Source: Streptomyces tirandamycinicus
GTDB lineage: Bacteria; Actinomycetota; Actinomycetes; Streptomycetales; Streptomycetaceae
DNA: 64,000 nt
Direction: 5' to 3'
Assembly: GCF_003097515.1 (NCBI RefSeq)
Contig: NZ_CP029188.1
Location: 310,001 to 374,000, forward strand
A program made the position numbers and the translations under genes. The notes below the pieces were generated by a model, which did not search any database, was not told where the DNA came from, and saw only the letters and a list, made by a program, of their open reading frames with translations. Shown here one piece after another: positions 8,875 through 19,770 of the stretch. Positions within the stretch are counted from its first letter, which is position 1. Each line of letters begins with the position of its first letter.

Positions 8875-10344
8875 ATGCCCGAGCTCTTCATCGGCGGCAA
8901 GTGGACCGCCGCGGCCGGCGGGCGGAAGCGGGAGATCCGCTGCCCCGCCGACGGATCACTGGTGGCGTCCGTCGACGAGGCGGGGCCCGAGGACGCCGCC
9001 GCCGCCGTCGCCGCCGCCCGCGACGCCTACGACAGCGGGCCCTGGCCCCGTACCCCGGCCGCCGAACGAGGTGAGCTGCTGCTGCGCACCGCCGCCCTGC
9101 TCGAGCGCGACAAGGCGGAGTTCGCCCGCGCCGAGTCGCTGGACACGGGCAAGCGGCTGGTGGAGAGCGCGTACGACATGGACGACATCGCCGAGTGCTT
9201 CCGCTGGTTCGGCCGTCTCGTCGCGGCCGGCGGTCACGACCGCGTCGTCGACACCGGCCGGCCGGACGTCGACAGCCGCGTGGTCCACGAGCCCGTCGGG
9301 GTCTGCTCGCTGATCACCCCGTGGAACTACCCGCTGCTGCAGACCGCCTGGAAGGTCGCTCCGGCCCTCGGCGCGGGCAACACGTTCGTGCTCAAGCCGA
9401 GTGAACTCACCCCGCACACCGCGGTGATGCTGATGCGGGCGCTCACCGAGGCCGGGCTGCCCGGCGGCGCCGCCAACCTGGTGCTGGGTGCGGGCGCCGT
9501 CGTCGGTGCCCCGCTCACCGAGGACCCCAGGGTCGACATGGTGTCGTTCACCGGCGGCCTGGTCACCGGTCGGCGGATCATGGCCGCCGCCGCGCCGACG
9601 GTGAAGAAGGTGGCGCTGGAACTGGGCGGCAAGAACCCGAACGTGGTGTTCTCGGACGCCGCGTTCGAGGCGGCGGTGGACTACGCGGCGACCGCCGTCT
9701 TCCTGCACTCGGGACAGGTATGCTCGGCCGGGGCGCGGCTGCTGGTGCAGGAGGAACTGCACGACGCCTTCGTGGCGGAGATCGTCTCACTGGCGGAGTC
9801 CATCAGACTGGGCGGGCCCTTCGACGAGAACGCCCGCGCCGGCCCGCTGATCTCCGCGGAGCACCTGGCGAAGATCGAGGCGTACGTCGAGGCCGGCCTG
9901 GCCGAGGGCGCGGTCCTGCGCTGCGGCGGCTCCCGGCCGGACGACCCGGGACTCGCCAACGGGTTCTACTACCGGCCGACGGTGCTGGACGAGTGCACCC
10001 CGGACATGACGGTGGTGCGCGAGGAGTCGTTCGGGCCGGTGCTGACCGTGGAGCGGTTCCGTGACGAGGAGGAGGCGGTGGCCCTCGCCAACGACACGGT
10101 CTACGGTCTCGCGGGTGCCGTCTGGACGCAGGATCCGGCGCGGGCCCACCGGGTGGCCGCGCGGATGCGGGCCGGCACCGTGTGGATCAACGACTTCCAT
10201 CCGTATGTCCCGCAGGCGGAGTGGGGCGGGATGAAGCAGTCCGGATTCGGCCGTGAACTCGGCCTGGCCGGCCTGGCCGAGTACCGCGAGAGCAAGCACA
10301 TCTGGCGCAATCTCGCTCCGGACCCGCAGAGGTGGTTCGCATGA
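8875..10344 (+). CDS. betB: Aldehyde dehydrogenase, betaine-aldehyde type
   Basis: This 489-residue NAD(P)-dependent aldehyde dehydrogenase would oxidise betaine aldehyde to glycine betaine, an osmoprotectant, if its pairing with the GMC oxidoreductase downstream reflects its substrate. Catalytic Cys283 lies in GQVCSAG, the general base Glu249 in LELGGKN, the oxyanion Asn151 in TPWNY, and the cofactor Lys174 in LKPSE. Length matches the family. GGAGG lies ten bases before the ATG. Substrate choice cannot be read with certainty from sequence: gamma-aminobutyraldehyde and other aldehydes are handled by close relatives. No choline transporter gene adjoins. Confidence 0.85.
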   Translation: MPELFIGGKWTAAAGGRKREIRCPADGSLVASVDEAGPEDAAAAVAAARDAYDSGPWPRTPAAERGELLLRTAALLERDKAEFARAESLDTGKRLVESAYDMDDIAECFRWFGRLVAAGGHDRVVDTGRPDVDSRVVHEPVGVCSLITPWNYPLLQTAWKVAPALGAGNTFVLKPSELTPHTAVMLMRALTEAGLPGGAANLVLGAGAVVGAPLTEDPRVDMVSFTGGLVTGRRIMAAAAPTVKKVALELGGKNPNVVFSDAAFEAAVDYAATAVFLHSGQVCSAGARLLVQEELHDAFVAEIVSLAESIRLGGPFDENARAGPLISAEHLAKIEAYVEAGLAEGAVLRCGGSRPDDPGLANGFYYRPTVLDECTPDMTVVREESFGPVLTVERFRDEEEAVALANDTVYGLAGAVWTQDPARAHRVAARMRAGTVWINDFHPYVPQAEWGGMKQSGFGRELGLAGLAEYRESKHIWRNLAPDPQRWFA

Positions 10345-10523
10345 CGGCGGACGGGCAGGGCCGCGCCCGGAGGGCCCGCGTGGCGACGGTGCGTCCGGCG
10401 CCAGACGACGGGCGTGCTCGCCGAGGGCGCGTCCGAGTCCGCGCCGACCGGTTGTCCGGCGGCTGCCCGACGAGCCCGGAGGGGCGGCCGCTCGCGTCCG
10501 GCCGTGCCCCGGCCGCTCCCTGA
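10341..10523 (+). CDS. Possible small coupled ORF, 60 residues
   Basis: An ATG at 10341 overlaps the aldehyde dehydrogenase stop (ATGA). It opens a 60-codon frame ending 15 bases before the next gene. Third positions are rich in G/C, but that is also true of non-coding DNA at this composition. The product is Arg/Ala/Pro rich, with no motif. Coupling to betB is the only real argument for translation; I consider it weak. Confidence 0.2.
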   Translation: MTADGQGRARRARVATVRPAPDDGRARRGRVRVRADRLSGGCPTSPEGRPLASGRAPAAP

Positions 10524-10538
10524 CGACCTGGAGATGCC

Positions 10539-12119
10539 ATGGCCTCACCCACGTCAGCGCCGGAGTTCGACCATGTGGTCGTGGGCGGCGGCACGGCCGG
10601 CGCCGTCGTCGCCGCGCGGCTCAGCGAGGACCCCGATGTCAGCGTGTGCCTACTGGAGGCCGGTCCCTCCGACGTGGGGGACGACAGCGTCCTGGTGCTG
10701 GAGCGCTGGATGGCCCTGCTGGAGTCGGGCTACGACTGGGACTACCCCGTCGAACCGCAGGTGAACGGCAACAGTTTCCTCCGCCATGCCCGGGCGAGGG
10801 TCCTCGGCGGCTGTTCGTCGCACAACTCCTGTATCGCGTTCTGGGCGCCCGCGGAGGATCTGGACGAGTGGGCCGCGGCGGGGTGCACCGGCTGGAGCGC
10901 CGCGGACTGCTTCCCGCTCTACCGGCGGCTGGAGGACAACGACGCGCCCGGCGACCACCACGGCCGTTCGGGTCCGGTGCGGTTGCGGACGGTCCCCCCG
11001 AGGGACCCGTGCGGGCGGGCGCTGCTGGAGGCCTGCGCCGAGGCGGGCATCCCGACGACCCCGTTCAACGCCGGCACGACGGTGGTGCGGGGCGCCAACT
11101 GGTTCCAGATCAACGCCCGTCCGGACGGCACCCGCGCGTCCGCTTCGGTGTCGTACCTGCACCCGGTGCTCGGCAAGCGGCCGAACCTGGAGGTACGGAC
11201 CGGAGTACGGGCGCGGCGGCTGCTGTTCTCCGCCGACGGCCGGTGCACGGGCGTCGAGTACCTGGAACCGGACACCGTCCACACGTCGGCGGTGACCGCC
11301 CGCGGTGAGGTGATCGTGGCGTGCGGGGCCATCGACTCGCCCAAGCTGCTGATGCTGTCGGGCATCGGCCCGGGCGGGCATCTGCGGGACGTCGGGGTCG
11401 ACGTCCGGGTGGACGCCCCCGGTGTGGGCTCCCACCTGCAGGACCACCCGGAGGGAGTGATCATGTGGGAGGCGAAGCAGCCCATGGTCACCACCTCGAC
11501 CCAGTGGTGGGAGATCGGCATCTTCGCGGACACCGTGCCGGGCCTGGACCGGCCGGACCTGATGTTCCACTACGGCTCCGTGCCCTTCGACCTCAACACC
11601 TACCGGCAGGGCTATCCGACGGCCGACAACGCCTTCACGCTGACGCCGAACGTGACCCAGGCCCGCTCGCGGGGGACGGTCCGGCTGCGCAGCCGGGACT
11701 TCCGTGACAAGCCGATGGTCGACCCCCGGTACTTCACGCACGAGCACGACGTGCGCGTGATGACCCACGGGCTGCGGCTGGCACGCGACATCGTCTCCCG
11801 GACCCCGATGACCGACTGGGCCGGGGCGGAGCTCGCCCCCGGGCCCGGGACCACGAGCGACGACGAGCTGTTCGCGTATGTGCGCGACACCCACAACACC
11901 GTCTACCACCCGGCGGGAACGGTGCGCATGGGGGCCGACGACGACCCGGAGTCCCCGCTCGACGCACGGCTGCGGGTCAAGGGCGTACGGGGCTTGCGGG
12001 TGGCCGACGCCTCGGTGATGCCGCTGCTCACGACGGTCAATCCGTGCATCACCACGATGATGATCGGCGAGAAGTGCGCCGACATGGTCAAGGCGGACGC
12101 GGACGCAAGGAGCGGCTGA
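10539..12119 (+). CDS. betA: GMC family oxidoreductase, choline dehydrogenase-like
   Basis: This 526-residue flavoenzyme of the glucose-methanol-choline family likely oxidises choline to betaine aldehyde for the dehydrogenase encoded just upstream. The FAD-binding dinucleotide fold is at the N-terminus (VVGGGTAGA at 14-22, acidic end of strand two at Glu40). The GMC C-terminal active-site segments are present: HPAGTVRMG near residue 457 and [12 protein letters not shown] near 501, supplying the His/Asn pair. The ATG at 10539 has GGAG at 10526-10531. Related GMC proteins act on other alcohols, so the symbol is tentative. A perfect hairpin follows the gene. Confidence 0.82.
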   Translation: MASPTSAPEFDHVVVGGGTAGAVVAARLSEDPDVSVCLLEAGPSDVGDDSVLVLERWMALLESGYDWDYPVEPQVNGNSFLRHARARVLGGCSSHNSCIAFWAPAEDLDEWAAAGCTGWSAADCFPLYRRLEDNDAPGDHHGRSGPVRLRTVPPRDPCGRALLEACAEAGIPTTPFNAGTTVVRGANWFQINARPDGTRASASVSYLHPVLGKRPNLEVRTGVRARRLLFSADGRCTGVEYLEPDTVHTSAVTARGEVIVACGAIDSPKLLMLSGIGPGGHLRDVGVDVRVDAPGVGSHLQDHPEGVIMWEAKQPMVTTSTQWWEIGIFADTVPGLDRPDLMFHYGSVPFDLNTYRQGYPTADNAFTLTPNVTQARSRGTVRLRSRDFRDKPMVDPRYFTHEHDVRVMTHGLRLARDIVSRTPMTDWAGAELAPGPGTTSDDELFAYVRDTHNTVYHPAGTVRMGADDDPESPLDARLRVKGVRGLRVADASVMPLLTTVNPCITTMMIGEKCADMVKADADARSG

Positions 12120-12194
12120 GCGGGCCGCGCCGGGGCGAGGGGGCGGGGCGGACGGAGTGCCGGGGCGCCCCGCGTTCGGACTCGGGGGCGGAGT

Positions 12195-12226
12195 GCCGGG
12201 TCGTCCCCGTTCGGGGACGACCCGGC
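12195..12226. terminator. Bidirectional terminator hairpin
   Basis: A perfect 14-bp stem (GCCGGGTCGTCCCC and its complement) closes a four-base GTTC loop. It lies between the convergent GMC oxidoreductase and isocitrate dehydrogenase genes. There is no U-tract, as is usual in Streptomyces. Confidence 0.85.
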
Positions 12227-12235
12227 TCCCATGGG

Positions 12236-14494
<2,259 letters not shown>

Positions 14495-14576
14495 TCAAGA
14501 TATCTCGGTGCGGCTCCCCTCTCGACAGTGGCCTGCCCCACAGGCGGCGCGAAACCGCCGCCCCGCGTTCTCGCGG

Positions 14577-16522
14577 TCAGCGGCCGGGGCCGCCGAGGGG
14601 CAGGAGTTGCTCGGACCAGACCGTCTTGCCCTCCCTGGTGTAGCGGCTGCCCCAGCGGCGGGAGAGCTGGGCGACGAGGTAGAGGCCGCGGCCGCCCTCC
14701 TCCGACGCCCGGGCCCGACGCATCCTGGGCTGGGTGTTGCTCGGATCGGAGACCTCGCACGTCAGGGTGTCCGTACGGATGAGCCTGAGGCGCACGGGAC
14801 CGCCCGCGTAGCGGATGGCGTTGGTGACGAGCTCGCTGGCGATCAGCTCGGTGGTGAAGCCCAGTTCGTCGAGGTCCCACCGGCTCAGCTGCTCCAGGAC
14901 GAGATGGCGCGCGCCCGCGACGACGACGGGGTCGGCGTCGAGCAGCCAGGTGGCGGTGGAGTCCGCGGGGACCTCTCGGGTACGGGCCAGCAGCAGCGTG
15001 ACGTCGTCCCTCAGCCGGCCGGGCGGGAGGTCGGCCACGATGTCGTGGCGGGCGTGGCGCAGCGGCCGCTCCAGCACCTCCGCGCGCATCAGCCGGTCCG
15101 CCAGGTTCCGCATGCCCTCGTCGATGTCGCCGTCCCCGCGTTCGATCAGGCCGTCGGTGTAGAGGGCCAGGACGCTGCCCGGCGCCAGGTCGAGGTCGGT
15201 GGCCTCGAAGGGCCAGCCGCCGACGCCGAGCGGTGGGCCGGGGCTCAGCCCGGCCCAGTCCACGGTGCCGTCCGGCGCGACGACCGCCGGCGGCGGATGC
15301 CCGGCGCTCGCCATGACGCACTGCCGGGTCACCGGGTCGTAGACGGCGTACAGGCAGGTCGCGCCGACCGGTCCGCCGGGGAGGGGGATGCCCGCGTCGC
15401 CGTCGCCCGGCTCCTCGCTCTCGGCCTCGGCCGCCACCTGCAAAACCAGGTCGTCCAGGTGTGCCAGCAGTTCCTCGGGCGCCAGGTCGAGATCGGCCAG
15501 CGCCCGTACGGCGCTGCGCAGCCGCCCCATCATGGCCGTGGCGTACAGGCCGTGACCGGCCACGTCCCCGACGACCAGGGCGACCCGGGCCGAGGACAGC
15601 GGAATCACGTCGAACCAGTCACCGCCCACGCCGCTTCCGGCGTCGGCCGGCAGATAGGCGCCCGCGGCCTCCAGCGCGGGCCGCCGAGGTCGGCGGGCAG
15701 CCCGGTGTAGGGAAGCAGATGCGTGTTGGTCCGCAGCAGCCGCAGGCCGGCGTCGAAGAGGGCCAGCCCCACCCGGCCCTGCAGGAACAGCTCCCGGGTG
15801 AGGGCGCGGTCCTGCCGCCACCGCACGAGCGCGTCGGCCGGCGCCCCGACGACCAGGAAGCGCGTCGGGCCGTCACCGCGACCCTGGTCGAGGGGAAGCA
15901 CCCCGAAGCCCACGTCGAGATCGTGTCCGGAACCGTGGCGGAGCGTCGCCCGGCCCTTCCTGCCCGCCGCCGGGCCTGGGACGCCTGTCTTCCCGCGTCC
16001 ACCTGCTGAGGCTGCCCTCTTCCCGCGTCCGCCGGCCGGGGCTGCCCTCCTCCCGCCGGCCGGGTCGGGGGACGCGCCGGATGTACCGGACTTACCGGAT
16101 GCACCGGACGCGCCGGGCCTCTCGTCGGGCTTCTCGTCCGGCCTCTCGCCGCACGTCTCGTCCGGTGTCCCGTCCGGCGTCTCGCCGGGCCCTTCGTCCG
16201 GTACGTCCGGTACGCGCGCACCACCGCCCCGCGCGATCAGGGCCGCCAAGCCGTCCGCGTCCGCCAGCAACTCCCGTACGGGCCTGCCGCAGACGTCCGA
16301 GGACCGCCGACCGAGCAGCGCCTCGGCGGCAGGGGTCAGGGCCACGACGGTGCCGGCGGCGTCCAGCAGCAGCGCGGCGGTATCGGCGACGGCGAAGGGG
16401 AAGTCGTCGCGGTCGGCCCCGGTGGCACCCGCCCGGGAGCCGTCCGCCCGCCGCGCCCGCCGTCCTCCCGGGTTCCCCGGGCCGGCGGGGGGCCACATGC
16501 CCGGGAGCGGCGCCGGTGTCAC
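14577..16522 (-). pseudogene. SpoIIE/PP2C phosphatase gene with internal deletion and frameshift
   Basis: Two halves of one protein lie in different frames. The upstream half (GTG 16522 or ATG 16498, to about 15690) has a PAS-like domain (FAVADTAALLLDAAGTVVAL), a Pro/Glu/Gly/Asp-rich linker and the beginning of a second PAS domain (LFDAGLRLLRTNTHLLPYTG). It then runs out of frame near 15685 and stops at 15605. The downstream half, in the shifted frame, starts abruptly at LEAAGAYLPAD and carries the PP2C domain ([19 protein letters not shown]) and an RsbW-like HATPase ([23 protein letters not shown]), ending at 14577. The intact paralogue at 21191-23731 has roughly 270 residues between these points, so a segment not divisible by three appears lost. 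A restarted 360-residue phosphatase could still be made. Confidence 0.7.
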
Positions 16523-16972
16523 CGCGCCGCCCGCTGCCGGGAGCGTCCGGCGGGCCCCCGCTCGGCGCCGGACGGGTCCGCGTCCGTCGGCCGCGAGGCC
16601 GCCCGCGGCGGATCGCGCGGCACACCGGCGCACCCGGCCGCCGTCGAGGGCCGGCCGGGCGGCCTGCTCATCGGCTCGTGAACGTCCACGCGACCGCCTC
16701 ACCCCGGGGAGCGGGGGCACGGCGCGGACCGGGAACCGCCGGACGGTCCCCGCACGAGCCCCGCAGGCCCACCCCGGTGCAGCCTTTCGGGTGCGCTTTC
16801 TCAGGAATCACCCTGTCCAAGGCGCCGAAAGCGGCAAACGAGGCGGCGAACGAGGGCAAGGGCGCCGGACGCGGGCCGCGGCGGACGCGGACGCCGGCGC
16901 GGATGGGAACGAGGGCGCGGGCGGTGCCCGGGCGACGGGGCCGGGCCGCGCGACGGCCCGGCCCCGGGGCCT
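16523..16972. other. 450-bp gap upstream of the broken SpoIIE gene
   Basis: The stretch holds the probable promoter of the SpoIIE-type gene and the end of the methyltransferase transcript. Apart from the hairpin at 16937-16965 I see no gene, RNA or clear promoter element. Confidence 0.5.
16937..16965 (-). terminator. Terminator hairpin after methyltransferase gene
   Basis: The arms GGGGCCGGGCCG and CGGCCCGGCCCC form a perfect 12-bp stem with a five-base loop. It starts eight bases past the methyltransferase stop on the minus strand. Confidence 0.8.
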
Positions 16973-17950
16973 TCAGGCCTTCTGGAAGACCATCCGCAGT
17001 GCGGTGTAGCGGCGCTCGCGCAGGAACTTCAGCGCGGTGCGCTGCTCCCTGATGATGTCGGCGACCGCGTCCTCGCCGATGAGTTCCGCGCCTCTCGCCC
17101 GGTTGGCCTGCGCCCGCTCCAGCCAGGTCGCCACGGTCTTCACACCGTCGTCGGGGTCGCTGCGCACCTCCGGAATCCGGAACAGGCCGCGGGCCGCCTC
17201 GGTGAGCTCGCTCCGGGTCGGGAGGAACACCTCGGGGAAGACCTTGCGGGAGGCGTGCATGCCCTCGCGGATGTTGTCGAAGCCGTCCCTGACGTCCTGC
17301 AGGGCCGTGCGCACCCGCGCGCGCCCGTGCACGTCGCGCCCGGCGGGCCGGCGCGGCGGGAGTACCAGGGACGTGAACCATCCGCCGCTGTTCCAGGCGT
17401 TGGCCTGGAGGGAGATGCGTCCGCCGGGCCGCAGCCAGGTGTGGCAGCGCTCGAAGAACGTGCGGTAGCTGGCGACCCGCTTGCGCCGCAGCATCGTGGT
17501 GCCCGCGAAGTGCTCGATCGCCTCGATCGCGATGATGGCGTCGTACGGGGCGTCCGGCTCGTGGTCGAACCAGTTCTCGGCCAGGATCTCGCAGTTGGGC
17601 CAGCCCTTCTGCCGGATCCAAGCCGCCTGGCCCGGGCTCATCGTGAGCCCGACCGCGTGGCCCACGCCGTGGTTCTCCACCAGGCGCTGCATCAGGCTGC
17701 CCCAGCCGCAGCCGACGTCGAGGACCCGGGCGGCGCCCGTCGCCCGCGCGGCCTCGGCGTGATGGTCCAGCTTGCGGATCTGCGCCGATTCGAGCGTGTC
17801 GCCGTCCTCCCACATGGCGTAGGAGTAGACGAGTTCGGGGCCGAGGGTCAGCCGGTAGAACTCGCCCAGGAAGTCGTACTGATGAACGATCGCCTCGGAT
17901 GACGTGCCCTTGTACGCGGACGTCCTTCTCGACCCGGTCAACGCGATCAC
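16973..17950 (-). CDS. Cyclopropane-fatty-acyl-synthase-like SAM methyltransferase
   Basis: This 325-residue class I S-adenosylmethionine methyltransferase resembles the CFA synthase/mycolic acid cyclopropane synthase group. The SAM motif I is VLDVGCGWGSL (about residue 95-105). EAIEHFAG is the family's active-site region, and VHQYDFLGEFYRLTLGPELV matches the CFA N-terminal substrate segment. Relatives transfer methyl or methylene groups to unsaturated lipid chains, but some act on small molecules in secondary metabolism. It is transcribed alone with a strong hairpin after it. The start at 17950 is the first in frame and gives MIALTGSRRT; a start some codons later, nearer the conserved part, is possible. 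Confidence 0.8.
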   Translation of the reverse strand: MIALTGSRRTSAYKGTSSEAIVHQYDFLGEFYRLTLGPELVYSYAMWEDGDTLESAQIRKLDHHAEAARATGAARVLDVGCGWGSLMQRLVENHGVGHAVGLTMSPGQAAWIRQKGWPNCEILAENWFDHEPDAPYDAIIAIEAIEHFAGTTMLRRKRVASYRTFFERCHTWLRPGGRISLQANAWNSGGWFTSLVLPPRRPAGRDVHGRARVRTALQDVRDGFDNIREGMHASRKVFPEVFLPTRSELTEAARGLFRIPEVRSDPDDGVKTVATWLERAQANRARGAELIGEDAVADIIREQRTALKFLRERRYTALRMVFQKA

Positions 17951-18272
17951 CTGCCTGTCGATTCGGTGCGGGGTTCCGACGGCCGCGGGCGGGCCGGATC
18001 GGGAACGGCGGCAGCCGTTCGGTGGAGGTGTGCACGCAAGACGGCTTCCGGACGCGGCGGTTGCCGCCGGAGGACGTGTTCTGCCCGGCCGCCGGCCCGC
18101 CGGCGCCCCGGCCCCTATATGGCGGAACGCACCTTTCGATCACATTAACCGTGTGCCGTCGAACCGGCACGCTGAGCAAGCGGAGTCACGGGCGCCCGCC
18201 GCCGCCCGGCGCCCGGACGCAGCGGCGGGCGGCCCGGCGGCAAAGCCGGACCACCCGCCGTCACAAGGCCGT
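17951..18272. other. 322-bp intergenic gap
   Basis: This lies between the methyltransferase start and the stop of a small gene, both on the minus strand, so it must hold the methyltransferase promoter. A short dyad GTGCCG/CGGCAC with a six-base loop lies at 18153-18170. It may end the transcript of the small gene. An AT-richer spot, CTATATGG, is at 18114-18121. Nothing else is seen. Confidence 0.4.
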
Positions 18273-18455
18273 CTACGGCAGCCGGCTGCCGGTGGGCGCG
18301 CCTTCCACGGTCCGTGGCTTCGTCCTGAGCACGTCCCCCGCGCCCCCGCGGGCGCGGCGGCGCCCGGTCATCTCCGGCGCGACGTCCATGATTTCCCTGT
18401 CGAGCTCTTCCTCGGCCTTGGGAACGGGCTTCCCGTGCTGCCTGGCTCGCTTCAT
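18273..18455 (-). CDS. Small basic protein, 60 residues, unknown
   Basis: A 60-codon frame starts MKRARQHGKPVPKAEEELDR. I chose the ATG at 18455 because an excellent ribosome site, AAGGAGG, lies five bases upstream; an alternative ATG at 18470 has none. The product is hydrophilic, with an acidic helix (KAEEELDREIMD) followed by an Arg/Gly-rich tail. It has no signal peptide or membrane segment. I do not recognise the family. The strong ribosome site argues that it is a real gene. Confidence 0.6.
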   Translation of the reverse strand: MKRARQHGKPVPKAEEELDREIMDVAPEMTGRRRARGGAGDVLRTKPRTVEGAPTGSRLP

Positions 18456-18654
18456 GGCGACCTCCTTCACTGCGTGAGGCTTATGCGCCGTTGGCTACCC
18501 GGTCGCGGCGCCGCCATACGTGTGCGTCACCGGCGAGGGGGACCCCCACTAGGAATAAACCACAGAACCGCCGGCGTGGCCCACCGGAGGTCGTCACCCG
18601 TCCGGCGCATCAGGTTCGCCGATACGATGGACCAGGAGTTGCGGCAGGAGAGCG

Positions 18655-19677
18655 ATGACGGCACTCCCGAGTTCCGGAACGACCCGTGCCTGGGTGGTCG
18701 AGCGGCCCGCGCCGATCGCCTCGGGGCCGCTGCGCCCGGTCGAGCGGGAGATCGCCGAACCCGGCCCGTACGAGCTGCTGCTGGGCGTGCGCGCCTGCGG
18801 GGTCTGCCGGACGGATCTGCATCTCGCGGAGGGCGATCTGCCGCCCCGCCGACCGGGCTGCACCCCGGGGCACGAGATCGTCGGCGAGGTGCTGACGGCG
18901 GGAGCGTACGCCGGCGGGTTCACGGCCGGCGAACGGGTGGGGGCGGCCTGGCTGGCCGGTACCTGCGGGCGGTGCCGCTGGTGCCGGGCGGGGCGCGAGA
19001 ACCTCTGCCCCGCGTCGCGCTACACCGGCTGGGACATCCACGGGGGCTTCGCCGGGCACACCGTCGTGGACTCGCGGTACGTGTACCGCCTGCCGGAGGG
19101 CCTGCCGGACGAGGACGCCGCCCCGCTGCTGTGCGCCGGGATCATCGGCTACCGGGCCCTGGAGCGCGCCGAACTGCCGCGGGGCGGGCGCCTCGGCCTC
19201 TACGGCTTCGGCGCCTCCGCGCATCTGACCGCCCAGCTCGCCGTCGCCCGGGGCGCCGAGGTCCACGTCGTCACCCGCTCGCCCGCGGCGCGGCGGCTGG
19301 CGCTGGATCTGGGCGCCGCGTCCGCCGGGCCGGACGCCCCTCCGTGCCCCCTGGACTCGGCCATCCTGTTCGCCCCCGCCGGAAGCCTGGTACCGAAGGC
19401 GCTCGAGGCCCTGGACCGGGGCGGGACGCTGGCGATCGCCGGCATCCATCTGACCGGCGTGCCGCCGCTCGACTACGGGCGGCACCTGTTCCAGGAGCGC
19501 ACGATGCGCAGCGTGGCGGCCAACACCCGTGAGGACGGCCGCGCCTACCTCGCCGAGGCGGCGCGACTGCGGCCCGCCGTACGGGCCGTGCGGTACTCCC
19601 TGGGGCGGGCGGACCGGGCCCTGGCCGATCTGGCGGCCGGGAGCGTCACCGGTGTGGCCGTGCTCGTACCGCCGTGA
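18655..19677 (+). CDS. Zinc-binding alcohol dehydrogenase family protein
   Basis: This 340-residue medium-chain dehydrogenase has both zinc sites visible. The catalytic zinc ligands lie in [11 protein letters not shown] and PGHEIVGEV, and the structural zinc site is the four-cysteine cluster [15 protein letters not shown]. The Rossmann segment is [14 protein letters not shown], an altered GxGxxG. These features match the AdhA/YogA-like branch that oxidises or reduces simple alcohols and aldehydes with NAD(P). AGGAG lies a few bases before the ATG. A flavoprotein gene follows 93 bases later on the same strand but has its own operator-like dyad in between. The physiological substrate is unknown. 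Confidence 0.85.
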   Translation: MTALPSSGTTRAWVVERPAPIASGPLRPVEREIAEPGPYELLLGVRACGVCRTDLHLAEGDLPPRRPGCTPGHEIVGEVLTAGAYAGGFTAGERVGAAWLAGTCGRCRWCRAGRENLCPASRYTGWDIHGGFAGHTVVDSRYVYRLPEGLPDEDAAPLLCAGIIGYRALERAELPRGGRLGLYGFGASAHLTAQLAVARGAEVHVVTRSPAARRLALDLGAASAGPDAPPCPLDSAILFAPAGSLVPKALEALDRGGTLAIAGIHLTGVPPLDYGRHLFQERTMRSVAANTREDGRAYLAEAARLRPAVRAVRYSLGRADRALADLAAGSVTGVAVLVPP

Positions 19678-19715
19678 GCCCGGACGACCGCGGGCCCGCG
19701 ACGCCGGACTCATTT

Positions 19716-19747
19716 GCCGAACCGGCAAGAAGCATTGCTTGTTCGGC
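19716..19747. promoter_or_regulatory. Nested dyads upstream of the flavoprotein gene
   Basis: GCCGAAC (19716-19722) pairs with GTTCGGC (19741-19747). Inside lies AAGCATTGCTT (19730-19740), a near palindrome. TTGCCG-AAC-CGGCAA at 19714-19728 is another perfect dyad. The cluster sits 24-57 bases before the ATG at 19771, where a repressor or redox regulator site would be expected. No regulator gene is adjacent. Confidence 0.45.
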
Positions 19748-19770
19748 CTGCCGGGGCGCAGGGTGGCGAC

